A DNA stretch of 46,838 bases from Pseudomonadales bacterium (GTDB lineage Bacteria > Pseudomonadota > Gammaproteobacteria > Pseudomonadales > Azotimanducaceae): contig JADHNU010000017.1 of NCBI GenBank assembly GCA_016779325.1, forward strand, positions 1-46,838, in the 5' to 3' direction. Below, in pieces: positions 1-7,763 of this stretch (positions are counted from its first letter, which is position 1; every line of letters starts with the position of its first letter). The notes under the pieces are model-generated. The model did not search any database and was not told the DNA's origin. It worked only from the letters and a program-made list of their open reading frames with translations. The position numbers and the translations under genes were made by a program.

Positions 1-609
1 GCCCTCGCCGGTGCCCGCGCCGCCGCCTCCGCTCACCTGCCGCGGGTGAGCTTAGCCTTCCAGCGCAGCGTGAATAACTCCGAAACGGACCAGTACAACC
101 TCGTGGACGATAGCGCCGTGGTGGTGCCCCGGGATACGGACCAAGACTCCATCGCCCTGAACGTCACCATGCCCCTGTTTGCCGGGGGCCGGCTGAGCGC
201 CCAGCGGCGCCAAGCCTATGCGCGCTTTGACGCGCAGGCCATGAACCTGGAAGGCACCCGGCGCCAGGTCCGTCAGCAGACGCGCGCGTTCTACATCAAC
301 GTCAAGCGTGACGTAGCGCGTACGCGGGCCCGGGCCCAAGCCATCAAATCTACCCAGTCCGCTCTGGACGCGGCGCAAACGGGCTATGAGGTCGGGACGC
401 GAAATGTGGTGGATGTGCTCATCGCTCAGCGCGCCGTGTACTCGGCACTGCGCGATCACGACAACTCCATCATCGATTTCGTCGAAGACGTGATCGCGCT
501 GAAGCGGCAGACAGGCACCCTCACGCCTGGTGACATGCTAACGCTGAATCAGTGGCTCACCGCCCCCGACCCGGCGCTGGCCAGCACGGAAAGCACGCTC
601 GGGCGCTAA
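1..609 (+). CDS. tolC: TolC-family outer membrane efflux channel, C-terminal part (5' end outside window)
   Basis: The frame is open from base 1, so the gene is cut by the window edge and about 202 C-terminal residues are present. TolC trimers form the outer-membrane and periplasmic exit duct of type I secretion and RND/MFS efflux machines. The visible part matches the second structural repeat of TolC: a strand segment ending in PLFAGGRLSAQ, long heptad-rich helices, the SALDAAQTGYEVGTRNVVDVL segment, and a terminal TGTLTPGDMLTLNQWL that parallels the GTL..DLL.LN end of E. coli TolC. The stop codon lies in the loop of a 9-bp hairpin. The gene converges on the SDR gene. Family assignment is firm; the transported substrate cannot be inferred. 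Confidence 0.9.
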   Translation, partial: ALAGARAAASAHLPRVSLAFQRSVNNSETDQYNLVDDSAVVVPRDTDQDSIALNVTMPLFAGGRLSAQRRQAYARFDAQAMNLEGTRRQVRQQTRAFYINVKRDVARTRARAQAIKSTQSALDAAQTGYEVGTRNVVDVLIAQRAVYSALRDHDNSIIDFVEDVIALKRQTGTLTPGDMLTLNQWLTAPDPALASTESTLGR

Positions 610-620
610 GCCGCCCGAGC
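597..620 (+). terminator. GC hairpin with the tolC stop codon in its loop
   Basis: Arms GCTCGGGCG (597-605) and CGCCCGAGC (612-620) are perfect reverse complements around a 6-nt loop holding the TAA stop. There is no clear T tract on either side, so intrinsic termination is only a possibility. The hairpin could also protect the mRNA 3' end. It sits between convergent genes. Confidence 0.45.
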
Positions 621-636
621 TTCGCGCGGGCGCGCT

Positions 637-1311
637 CTACCACTCGTGGGGGCGTCCATCCCAGTTCAGGAAGGCGCCGGTGGTTTCCAGCGTCAGGCCG
701 TCGATGGCGGCCATGATGCCGCCGGCGCTCTCTTCCACCGATAAGGTGGCTTCCGATCCCCCCATATCGGTACGCACCCACCCCGGGTGCAGCAACAGCA
801 CCGCCGTGCCCTCGTCCTTCAGATCGAGCGCCGCCAGGCGCATCACCTTATTGACCGCCGCTTTCGAGGCGCAGTAGGCGTAGGACATGGGCCAATCAAG
901 GCTTAAGGCGCCGAGCTGACTGGTAATGGTCACGGCCTTACCCAGGGGCGCTGCTGCCAACTGCGCCCGCAGCCCCTGAAGGACCCGAAGGGGCCCCATG
1001 CTGTTCACGGCAAAGGCGTCAGCCCAGCCGTCGTAATCCATCTCCGCCAGGGTTTGCTGAGCACGCTCCGGGCCGCTGATCCCGGCATTGTTAATGAGAA
1101 TGTCCACGGGGCCCGCGAGGCTTTCCACAAAAGCCGCAACACTGTCGGCGGAACTGACATCAAGCGCATGCTGAGTTACCCCGGCAACGCCGGCAAGGGC
1201 GTCACTTAACGTCCGGCTGGTGGCGATCACCTCGTCCCCGCGCGCCGCGTAGGCCTTCGCGAGCGCCAAACCGATACCGCGATTGGCCCCCGTAATAACG
1301 ACCTTAGCCAT
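637..1311 (-). CDS. Short-chain dehydrogenase/reductase (SDR) family oxidoreductase
   Basis: A 224-residue Rossmann-fold SDR of classical length. The cofactor motif TGANRGIG is at residues 7-14, NNAG is at 75-78, and the catalytic set is S132, Y147 and K151 (YCASK). The C-terminal part resembles the C-factor/CsgA-like SDR subgroup (HPGWVRTDMGG). It should catalyse an NAD(P)-dependent oxidation or reduction, but the substrate is unknown. The ATG at 1311 is preceded by AAGGAG 7 nt upstream, and that ribosome-binding site overlaps the lipA stop codon, so the gene is the last of a trmH-lipA-SDR operon. Whether it has any link to lipoate is not shown. Confidence 0.85.
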   Translation of the reverse strand: MAKVVITGANRGIGLALAKAYAARGDEVIATSRTLSDALAGVAGVTQHALDVSSADSVAAFVESLAGPVDILINNAGISGPERAQQTLAEMDYDGWADAFAVNSMGPLRVLQGLRAQLAAAPLGKAVTITSQLGALSLDWPMSYAYCASKAAVNKVMRLAALDLKDEGTAVLLLHPGWVRTDMGGSEATLSVEESAGGIMAAIDGLTLETTGAFLNWDGRPHEW

Positions 1312-1323
1312 ACCCCTACTCCT

Positions 1324-2370
1324 TTATCGATTGGGTGAAAGGTGGCGCACGGGAATCAGTCCCGGCGCCGTATTCGGCTGGACCAGGTCCGGGAGCGCAC
1401 CGCCGCTCTCGGCAAAGACGCGATCGGCGCGGTAGCTGGAGCGCACCAGGGGACCAGAGGCCACTTCGCGAAAGCCCTTCGCCAGCCCCACTTCCCGATA
1501 GCGCGCGAAATCCTCCGGTGGCACCCAGCGCACCACGGGCAAATGATTCAACGTGGGCCGGAGATACTGCCCCAGGGTGAGCAAGCTGACCCCCGCGGCC
1601 AGGAGGTCGTCCATGGCCTGAAAGAGCTCGTCTTCCGTTTCCCCAAGCCCGAGCATGAGACTGGATTTGGTGAGCACGGCCGGGGCGAGGCCTTTAGCCA
1701 GCGCGAGCACGCGCAGGGTGAGCCCATAGCCCGCCCGGGGATCGCGCACGGGATGGGTGAGGCGCTCCACCGTTTCTAGGTTCTGAGCGAAGACGTCGAC
1801 CCCGCTTTCTACCAAGCGCCGAACGGCGCTTTCGTCCCCCGAAAAATCGGGGGTGAGGGCCTCCACCACAACCTCGGGGGTGCGCGCCTTAATGGCGGCA
1901 ATGGTGGCCGCATAATGAGCCGCGCCGCCATCGGGGAGGTCGTCCCGGTCGACGCTCGTAAGCACCACGTAGCGCAGCCCCATGGTCTCTACCGTTTCCG
2001 CCACCCGCGCCGGCTCCTGCGCATCGAGGAAACCGCCAGGATTGCCCGTATCAACAGCGCAGAAGCGACAAGCCCGCGTGCACACGGACCCCATGAGCAT
2101 GAGGGTAGCGGTGCCGTGGCTCCAACACTCGCTCATATTCGGACAGTGAGACTCCTCGCAGACCGTCGCTAAACCATGCTGCTTAACCAGCGCCTTAACG
2201 GCGCCGTAGCGAGGGCTGTGCTCCAACTTAAGGCGGAGCCACGGGGGCTTGCGCTCCGAGGGCGGCGCATCGGCCCGGGGCTTCTGGCCGTTCTTGACGG
2301 CTCGGCGGCCCGTTTCCGTTTCGTACTTGCTCCCACTGGGTACGGCAGGACCATCAACGCCCCGTCCCAT
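1324..2370 (-). CDS. lipA: Lipoyl synthase (radical SAM)
   Basis: LipA inserts two sulfur atoms into protein-bound octanoyl groups, completing the lipoyl cofactor of 2-oxoacid dehydrogenases and the glycine cleavage system. From the ATG at 2370 the protein has 348 residues. The auxiliary-cluster cysteines are C71, C76 and C82 ([12 protein letters not shown]), the radical-SAM cysteines are C97, C101 and C104 (CTRACRFC), and the conserved RSSYRA motif lies near the C terminus. The ATG at 2370 is chosen over an in-frame GTG at 2379 because AGGAG lies 8 nt upstream of the ATG but abuts the GTG. The start is 12 nt after the trmH stop. Its usual partner lipB is about 15 kb away here. Confidence 0.95.
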   Translation of the reverse strand: MGRGVDGPAVPSGSKYETETGRRAVKNGQKPRADAPPSERKPPWLRLKLEHSPRYGAVKALVKQHGLATVCEESHCPNMSECWSHGTATLMLMGSVCTRACRFCAVDTGNPGGFLDAQEPARVAETVETMGLRYVVLTSVDRDDLPDGGAAHYAATIAAIKARTPEVVVEALTPDFSGDESAVRRLVESGVDVFAQNLETVERLTHPVRDPRAGYGLTLRVLALAKGLAPAVLTKSSLMLGLGETEDELFQAMDDLLAAGVSLLTLGQYLRPTLNHLPVVRWVPPEDFARYREVGLAKGFREVASGPLVRSSYRADRVFAESGGALPDLVQPNTAPGLIPVRHLSPNR

Positions 2371-2382
2371 GACCTTCACTCC

Positions 2383-3099
2383 TTAAGTTGGGTCGTCCAT
2401 CATAGCAGCGTCCTCCGCCTCCGCAGCCTGCACGCGGGCAAACCAGCCCGGATCGAGGAGGCTGCCATCCTCCGGGTTGAGCGCTGGGTAGGGCAAGCCC
2501 CGGCGCTGGCAGAAGGCTGCCAGCTTGGGCTCTCCCCATTCAAAGAAGAGGCGCTCATAGCGCGTGGGGTCGAGCCTGGGCTGCGCAAAAAGCCCAGCGG
2601 CTTCGCGCTGGCGATAGGCCTCAGCCAGGAGCAGCGCCGCAGCCACGGAGACGTTAAAGGATTCCACCATGCCCACCATGGGGATGGTGACGTAATGATC
2701 CGCCGCGGCCAGGGCGGCCGCGCCCGGGCCCTGCTTTTCCGCCCCCATGAGGAGCACCGTCGGCCGGGTGTAATCCACCGTGCGAAAGTCCACCGCCGTA
2801 GGGTCTAAATGGGCCACGACCACCTGATAGCCCGCGGCCTTTTGCGGGGCCAGGGCCGCCTCCACGGAGGAGTGGCGATGAAGACAAACCCACCGCTGGC
2901 TACCCATGGCCGTCGAACGGTAGGCGCGGTAATCGCCATCCCCCACCACGACGTCCATATCGAGCACGCCGAAGGCATCGGCAGAACGGACGATGGCGGA
3001 CAGGTTATGGCCCTTGTGGACCGAATCGGTCAGGACCCGAAGATCGGGCTGGCGACGGTCGAGAACCGCTCGAATGCGGCGGGCGCGCTGGGGGGTCAA
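2383..3099 (-). CDS. trmH: tRNA (guanosine-18-2'-O)-methyltransferase, SPOUT family
   Basis: TrmH methylates the ribose of G18 in the D-loop of tRNAs using SAM. The 238-residue protein has the SPOUT trefoil-knot motifs: motif 1 HNLSAIVRSADAFG with catalytic-type R38, motif 2 LLMGAEKQG with E121, and motif 3 IPMVGMVESFNVSVAAALL with N149. The extended C-terminal segment (RGLPYP) also matches enterobacterial TrmH, which separates it from the RlmB type. The start is TTG at 3099, with GGAG 7 nt upstream. It heads the trmH-lipA-SDR operon and diverges from the FAD oxidoreductase across about 75 bp. Confidence 0.9.
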   Translation of the reverse strand: MTPQRARRIRAVLDRRQPDLRVLTDSVHKGHNLSAIVRSADAFGVLDMDVVVGDGDYRAYRSTAMGSQRWVCLHRHSSVEAALAPQKAAGYQVVVAHLDPTAVDFRTVDYTRPTVLLMGAEKQGPGAAALAAADHYVTIPMVGMVESFNVSVAAALLLAEAYRQREAAGLFAQPRLDPTRYERLFFEWGEPKLAAFCQRRGLPYPALNPEDGSLLDPGWFARVQAAEAEDAAMMDDPT

Positions 3100-3173
3100 G
3101 GGCTCGCTCCGGCAAAAAAAAGGGGCGACACTATAAACCTTTGCCGTCGCCCTCGCTTTCCCTGAAGGACACC

Positions 3174-4484
3174 ATGAACTCCTACCCCCGCTACGGCCAG
3201 CCCTGCGGCTGGAACGCCCTTCTTCCGCCCCGCCGTGCCTCGCAAACGCTTAGCGGAGCACGCAGCGCCGCCGTTGCGATCATCGGTGCCGGGTATACGG
3301 GCCTTGCCGCCGCTCGGCGCTGGGCCGAACTGCGCCCCCAGGACGAGGTCGTGGTCCTGGACGCGGCCACCGTGGGCGAGGGCAGCCCGGGGCGGAACTC
3401 GGGCTTTATGTTGGAAATCGCGCTGGCCGATGACGCCGATGCGTCGGCCGTGGCCCGAATGAACACCATGAACGCCCTGTGCCGCGACACCATGGGCGCC
3501 CTGAAAGCGCTGGTGAGCGAACACAACATCGATTGCCGCCTAGAGCACCTGGGCACCTACCGGGCCGCCGCGACGGCGCAGGGCCTTGCCGGCCTCGCCG
3601 CCTACGAGGCCTTTTTAAAAGCCGCCCAACTACCCTACGAGCGCTTAGACCGGGGTGCCCTCCGGACACGCCTGGGCACAGCCTACTATGAGGGCGGACT
3701 GTACTCGCCAGATTGCTACCTCGTGCAGCCGGCCGCTTTGATTCGCGGCCTGGCCGATGCGCTGCCTAGCAACGTGACCCTCTTTGAGCATAGCCCGGTG
3801 CTTAAACTGCAGCGCCAGGGCCCGAACTGGGCGGTGCGCACGGAGGGGGGCCAGGTGCGAGCCCCGATCGTGCTTCTGGCCAATAACGGCTATGCCGGCG
3901 CGCTTGCGGGAGGCGCCCTCGGCCGGGGCGTGGGCGCCGTGACGCCGGTGTTCACCTTCGCCGGGCTCACGGAGCCCTTAAGCGCCGAGGACCGGGCGCT
4001 CCTCGGTTCAGACCCGGCGTGGGGCGTGCTGCCCGCCCACCGCCTCGGCACGACCCTTCGCCTGACCAGCGACCACCGCCTTCTGGTGCGAAGCTTCTAC
4101 GACGACCGGTTCCCAGCAGACGAAAACCCGCTTCGAGACGGCCTACAGGATGCACTTGACCGGCGTTTTCCCGAGCTCGCCGCCCGAGGCGCTACCCGCC
4201 TGGCCCAGCATTGGGGCGGGGCCACGGGCATCACCTTCAACGGCACCACCTTCTTCGGGCCCGTTCAACGCGGGCTTTATGCCGCCGCCGGCTGCAACGG
4301 CGGCGGGGTTGTGAAGGGCAGCCTCTTCGGCCGCCTTATGGTTGATCAAGCGCTAGGGCAGCTCGAGGTGGATGTGCGCGGCCTCTTTGGCCATCCCCCC
4401 TGGCTGCCCCCGAACCCCTTTCGGCACTGGGGCTTTCAGTGGCTTACGCGGCGCTGGCGCCGAAGCGCCGGCGCCGAGCTTTAG
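3174..4484 (+). CDS. FAD-dependent oxidoreductase of the DAO (DadA/PuuB-like) family
   Basis: A 436-residue flavoprotein. The FAD-binding Rossmann motif IIGAGYTGLAAARRW is at residues 36-50, followed by VVVLDA and the GRNSGFM loop typical of gamma-glutamylputrescine-oxidase-like enzymes. The C-terminal GCNGGGVVKG flavin segment and a Trp/Pro-rich tail are also family features. Members oxidise C-N bonds of amino acids or amines, but no substrate can be assigned because no transporter or polyamine gene is adjacent. The start is ATG 3174 with AAGG 5 nt upstream; an in-frame TTG at 3141 lacks a ribosome-binding site. A TATAAA hexamer lies at 3133-3138 without a convincing -35. Its stop overlaps the fumarase stop on the other strand. 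Confidence 0.8.
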   Translation: MNSYPRYGQPCGWNALLPPRRASQTLSGARSAAVAIIGAGYTGLAAARRWAELRPQDEVVVLDAATVGEGSPGRNSGFMLEIALADDADASAVARMNTMNALCRDTMGALKALVSEHNIDCRLEHLGTYRAAATAQGLAGLAAYEAFLKAAQLPYERLDRGALRTRLGTAYYEGGLYSPDCYLVQPAALIRGLADALPSNVTLFEHSPVLKLQRQGPNWAVRTEGGQVRAPIVLLANNGYAGALAGGALGRGVGAVTPVFTFAGLTEPLSAEDRALLGSDPAWGVLPAHRLGTTLRLTSDHRLLVRSFYDDRFPADENPLRDGLQDALDRRFPELAARGATRLAQHWGGATGITFNGTTFFGPVQRGLYAAAGCNGGGVVKGSLFGRLMVDQALGQLEVDVRGLFGHPPWLPPNPFRHWGFQWLTRRWRRSAGAEL

Positions 4485-6007
4485 CCAATCAGCCTAATGG
4501 CCTCAGCCTGGATCTTTTCCTTCCAGAGCTTCGGGCCGGTCTCGTGCACTGAGACGCCCTTGGAATCGACGGCCACGGTCACCGGCATATCCCGCACTTC
4601 AAACTCGTAGATCGCTTCCATCCCCAGCTCCGGGAACGCGACCACTCGCGCATCGGTAATCGCCTTCGACACGAGATAGGCAGCCCCGCCCACGGCCATC
4701 AAATACACAGCGCCGTGCTGCTTGATGGCTTCGACCGCCACCGGACCCCGCTCGGCCTTACCAATCATGCCCAGCAAACCGGTTTTCTCAAGGATGAAGT
4801 CCGTAAACTTGTCCATGCGCGTGGACGTGGTCGGTCCCGCCGGTCCCACAACCTCATCGCGCACCGGGTCCACGGGACCCACGTAGTAGATAAAGCGGCC
4901 CGCAAGGTCGACCCCCTCGGGCAGCCCTTCTCCACTTTCAATCAGGCTTTGCATGCGCTTATGGGCCGCATCGCGTCCGGTCAGCATGCGCCCGGAGAGG
5001 AGGATCGTTTCCCCCGGCGCCCAGCTGGCCACGTCCTCCTTGGTCACCGTGTCGAGATTGACCCGGCGGGCCGACTCGCCAGCACTCCAGCTGATGTCCG
5101 GCCAGGCGCTCAGATCCGGCGGCGTCTGCAGCGCGGGACCGGAGCCATCGAGCACAAAGTGGGCGTGACGCGTTGCAGCGCAGTTCGGAATCATGGCCAC
5201 GGGCAAGGACGCCGCATGGGTCGGGTAGTCCAAAATCTTCACGTCCAGCACCGTGGTGAGGCCCCCGAGCCCCTGGGCGCCAATGCCCAGGGCGTTCACC
5301 GCATCCATGATCTCCAGGCGGAGCTCCTCGACCCGGTTTGCCGGCCCCCGCTTACGAAGCTCGTGAATATCGATGGGCTCCATAAGGGCTTCCTTCGCCA
5401 TGACGGCCGCCTTTTCTGCGGTCCCGCCGATGCCGATGCCGAGCATGCCCGGAGGGCACCACCCTGCCCCCATGGTAGGCACCGTTTTCACCACCCAATC
5501 GACGATAGAATCGGAAGGATTGAGCATGACCAGCTTGCTCTTATTTTCCGAGCCGCCACCCTTGGCCGCGACCGCGACGTCGACCTTGTCTCCAGGTACC
5601 AGGGACACGTGAATCACCGCCGGCGTGTTGTCCTTGGTGTTCGTCCGAGCGCCGGCGGGGTCCGCGAGCACGGACGCACGCAGCACGTTATCGGGGTGGA
5701 GGTAGGCTCGACGTACCCCCTCATTGATCATGTCTTCCAGACTTAAGGTCGCATCCCACCGCACGTCCATGCCAACCTTCACAAATACCGTCACGATTCC
5801 CGTGTCCTGGCAAATGGGTCGGTGCCCCTCAGCGCACATACGGGAGTTGACGAGAATCTGCGCCATGGCGTCCTTCGCTGCCGGCGAGGCCTCATGCTCA
5901 TAGGCGGCATGGACCGCCTGAATGAAGTCCAGGGGATGGTAGTAAGAGATGTATTGCAGCGCATCGGCCACGCTGGCGATCAGGTCATCCTGGCGAATGA
6001 TGGTCAT
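4481..6007 (-). CDS. fumA: Fumarate hydratase, class I (iron-sulfur)
   Basis: Class I fumarases interconvert fumarate and L-malate in the TCA cycle using an oxygen-sensitive [4Fe-4S] cluster. The protein has 508 residues, the usual length of the fused single-chain form. The three expected cluster cysteines are visible: ICQDTG (C66), GAGWCPPGMLG and PNCAATRHAHF. KGGGSENKS and the C-terminal GPAGPTTSTRMDKF motif are also present. ATG 6007 is preferred to an in-frame GTG at 6025 because GGAGG lies about 10 nt upstream of the ATG. A small 5-bp hairpin (CCCAC/GTGGG, 6021-6036) precedes the Shine-Dalgarno sequence. The gene stands alone and ends in a stop codon overlapping the convergent oxidoreductase. 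The symbol could equally be fumB; the class is certain. Confidence 0.95.
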   Translation of the reverse strand: MTIIRQDDLIASVADALQYISYYHPLDFIQAVHAAYEHEASPAAKDAMAQILVNSRMCAEGHRPICQDTGIVTVFVKVGMDVRWDATLSLEDMINEGVRRAYLHPDNVLRASVLADPAGARTNTKDNTPAVIHVSLVPGDKVDVAVAAKGGGSENKSKLVMLNPSDSIVDWVVKTVPTMGAGWCPPGMLGIGIGGTAEKAAVMAKEALMEPIDIHELRKRGPANRVEELRLEIMDAVNALGIGAQGLGGLTTVLDVKILDYPTHAASLPVAMIPNCAATRHAHFVLDGSGPALQTPPDLSAWPDISWSAGESARRVNLDTVTKEDVASWAPGETILLSGRMLTGRDAAHKRMQSLIESGEGLPEGVDLAGRFIYYVGPVDPVRDEVVGPAGPTTSTRMDKFTDFILEKTGLLGMIGKAERGPVAVEAIKQHGAVYLMAVGGAAYLVSKAITDARVVAFPELGMEAIYEFEVRDMPVTVAVDSKGVSVHETGPKLWKEKIQAEAIRLIG

Positions 6008-6131
6008 GGAGCTTTTTCCTCCCACCCAAAAGTGGGCGCAAGCCTACCCCATGGTCGCCCTTCCTCAAAAGAGTGCGCCACCGCCCGGGCCCGCGTTACT
6101 CTGATCACGATGCATAAAGAGGGCTTGGACC

Positions 6132-6578
6132 ATGGCGGTTTTACTCTTTTCCCAGCACCGGCTCGCCCCGGGAGCATCGATGGGGGATTGGCTTTTCTGG
6201 TGGGCAAGCGTGGGGCGCCATCGGGTCCGGCCACTCCAAGGCCGGCTACTTGCGGCCTACGCCCAGGGTGAAGCCGTCACCCTTTTTACCGCCTGGCCCG
6301 ATGACGGGGCCGCCGGCGCAGCGGTCTCGCTACTTCAGAGCGCGCCGACCTTTTTGCATAGCACCGCCTTACCCCTGCGTGGTGAGCTACCCACCTCCTG
6401 GCCTGAGGAGGGCTTCTGGGAAACCCTGGCGGGCGCAGCCGTCCAAACACCGGCCATGCCCACGTGGCAAGGCCCTGAGGGCACGGGCCCCTTCCGCCTT
6501 TCTGCGAACGGGCCCGGAACATGGCTGGGGAATATGGTGGCTACGCCCTGGATCGAACAGGGGACCCCGGCATTATGA
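6132..6578 (+). CDS. Hypothetical protein, Trp-rich, 3' end antisense to tRNA-Met
   Basis: An open frame of 148 codons starts at ATG 6132 with GAGG about 9 nt upstream. Third-position G+C is roughly 73% by hand count, consistent with coding use in this GC-rich DNA, and no other frame here looks better. The product has about eight Trp residues, no recognised motif, no signal peptide and no clear membrane segment. Its last 44 nt run antisense through the 3' half of the tRNA-Met gene, which is unusual and makes the true 3' end, or the gene itself, doubtful. It diverges from fumarase. Function is unknown; this could be a decayed gene. Confidence 0.45.
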   Translation: MAVLLFSQHRLAPGASMGDWLFWWASVGRHRVRPLQGRLLAAYAQGEAVTLFTAWPDDGAAGAAVSLLQSAPTFLHSTALPLRGELPTSWPEEGFWETLAGAAVQTPAMPTWQGPEGTGPFRLSANGPGTWLGNMVATPWIEQGTPAL

Positions 6579-6611
6579 GTGCCGTGCTCTAACCAGCTGA
6601 GCTACGTAGCC
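6535..6611 (-). tRNA. tRNA-Met (elongator, CAT anticodon)
   Basis: A 77-nt cloverleaf with encoded CCA. The acceptor arms are GGCTACG and CGTAGCC followed by ACCA, and the T-loop is TTCGATC. The anticodon stem CGGCA/TGCCG encloses loop CTCATAA, giving anticodon CAT. The acceptor and D-arm sequence is almost the same as the E. coli elongator tRNA-Met, and unlike tRNA-Ile2, so the Met elongator identity is preferred. Confidence 0.95.
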
Positions 6612-6625
6612 AAGAAGGGACGCGG

Positions 6626-6653
6626 ATTCTAACTCGACCCCGCGGCCTGTCAA
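6626..6653 (-). promoter_or_regulatory. Sigma-70 promoter of tRNA-Met
   Basis: On the minus strand the -35 hexamer is TTGACA (6653-6648), followed by a 16-bp spacer and TAGAAT (6631-6626). The tRNA 5' end lies 14 nt downstream of the -10. The discriminator CCGCGTC is GC-rich, as in stringently controlled stable-RNA promoters. The tRNA can therefore be transcribed independently of ychF. Confidence 0.85.
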
Positions 6654-6662
6654 GGGAAGGCC

Positions 6663-7760
6663 TTAGACGTTAAAGCGGAAATGAATCACGTCGCCGTCCT
6701 TGACGAGGTACTCCTTGCCCTCAAGACGCCACTTACCCGCATCCTTAGCGCCCTGCTCACCGCCCTGGGCGACGAAATCGTCGAAGGCAATGACCTCAGC
6801 CCGAATAAAGCCCCGCTGGAAATCGGTATGGATGCGGCCCGCCGCCTCCGGGGCCGTCGCCGGCTTGCGCACGGTCCAAGCCCGCACCTCCTTCACCCCC
6901 GCGGTGAAGAAGGTCAGCAGATCGAGGAGCCCGTAGCCCCCGCGAATAACGCGGTTTAGCCCCGATTCCGTTAAACCAAGATCCGCAAGAAAGGCTTCTG
7001 CGTCCTCGTCATCAAGTTCCGCGAGTTCGGCTTCTAGCTTGGCACAGAAGGGCACTACGACGGCGCCCTCCTCCGCGGCCCGGGCTTCCACGGCTGCCAG
7101 CGCCGGGGACCCGGCGAGGCCCGCCTCATCCACATTGGCCAAAATCATGACCGGCTTCGCCGTCAGTAAAAAGAGCTGACGCATGCGCGCACGCAGGGTC
7201 TCGTCCGCGTCGGCCAGAACCACGCGAGCCGGAATGCCCGACTCCAGCGCCGCCTGGATTTGTTCGAGCAGGGTGGCCTCGACCTTCGCTTCCTTATCCC
7301 CCACCTTCGCGGCCCGAGCGACCCGGGCCAGGGCCTTCTCCACCGCGTCAAGATCGGCGAGGAGGAGCTCCGTATTGATGACGTCCATATCGGCCAAGGG
7401 GTCGACGCGCCCATCCACGTGAATCACATTTTCATCGTCGAAGCACCGCACCACGTGCGCGATGGCGTCCGTCTCCCGGATGTTGCCGAGAAATTGATTG
7501 CCGAGCCCCTCACCCTTCGAGGCCCCTGCCACCAGGCCCGCGATATCCACGAACTCCATGGTCGTGGGCACAACCCGCTGGGGCTTCACAATCTCGATAA
7601 GCGCATCCATGCGAGGGTCGGGAACGGGCACCACCCCCGTATTGGGCTCGATGGTGCAAAAGGGGAAGTTCTCCGCATCAATGCCGGCTTTGGTCAGGGC
7701 ATTGAATAGGGTCGATTTCCCCACGTTCGGCAAACCCACGATGCCACACTTAAATCCCAT
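6663..7760 (-). CDS. ychF: Ribosome-binding ATPase YchF (Obg family)
   Basis: YchF is a conserved P-loop protein of the Obg group that prefers ATP and associates with ribosomes; it influences stress responses in E. coli. The 365-residue product has the G1 loop GLPNVGKST (residues 8-16), G3 [20 protein letters not shown], the NVDE sequence in place of the GTP-specific NKxD, and a C-terminal TGS domain ending in [16 protein letters not shown] 7760 follows AAGGA by 8 nt and starts only 3 bp after the pth stop. This pth-ychF pairing is widespread. Transcription probably continues towards tRNA-Met. Confidence 0.95.
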   Translation of the reverse strand: MGFKCGIVGLPNVGKSTLFNALTKAGIDAENFPFCTIEPNTGVVPVPDPRMDALIEIVKPQRVVPTTMEFVDIAGLVAGASKGEGLGNQFLGNIRETDAIAHVVRCFDDENVIHVDGRVDPLADMDVINTELLLADLDAVEKALARVARAAKVGDKEAKVEATLLEQIQAALESGIPARVVLADADETLRARMRQLFLLTAKPVMILANVDEAGLAGSPALAAVEARAAEEGAVVVPFCAKLEAELAELDDEDAEAFLADLGLTESGLNRVIRGGYGLLDLLTFFTAGVKEVRAWTVRKPATAPEAAGRIHTDFQRGFIRAEVIAFDDFVAQGGEQGAKDAGKWRLEGKEYLVKDGDVIHFRFNV

Positions 7761-7763
7761 GTC

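Noticed and set aside
3133-3138. TATAAA as promoter of the FAD oxidoreductase or trmH
   Set aside because: No acceptable -35 lies 16-18 bp away on either strand, so it was not listed as a promoter.
4715-5746. 343-codon plus-strand open frame
   Set aside because: It is the antisense shadow of class I fumarase, whose motifs are unmistakable on the minus strand. Its translation is rich in His, Arg and Gly with no family motif.
6250-6600. 116-codon plus-strand frame overlapping the hypothetical ORF and tRNA-Met
   Set aside because: Pro/Arg-rich shadow composition and it covers most of the tRNA; the 6132 frame is the better candidate.
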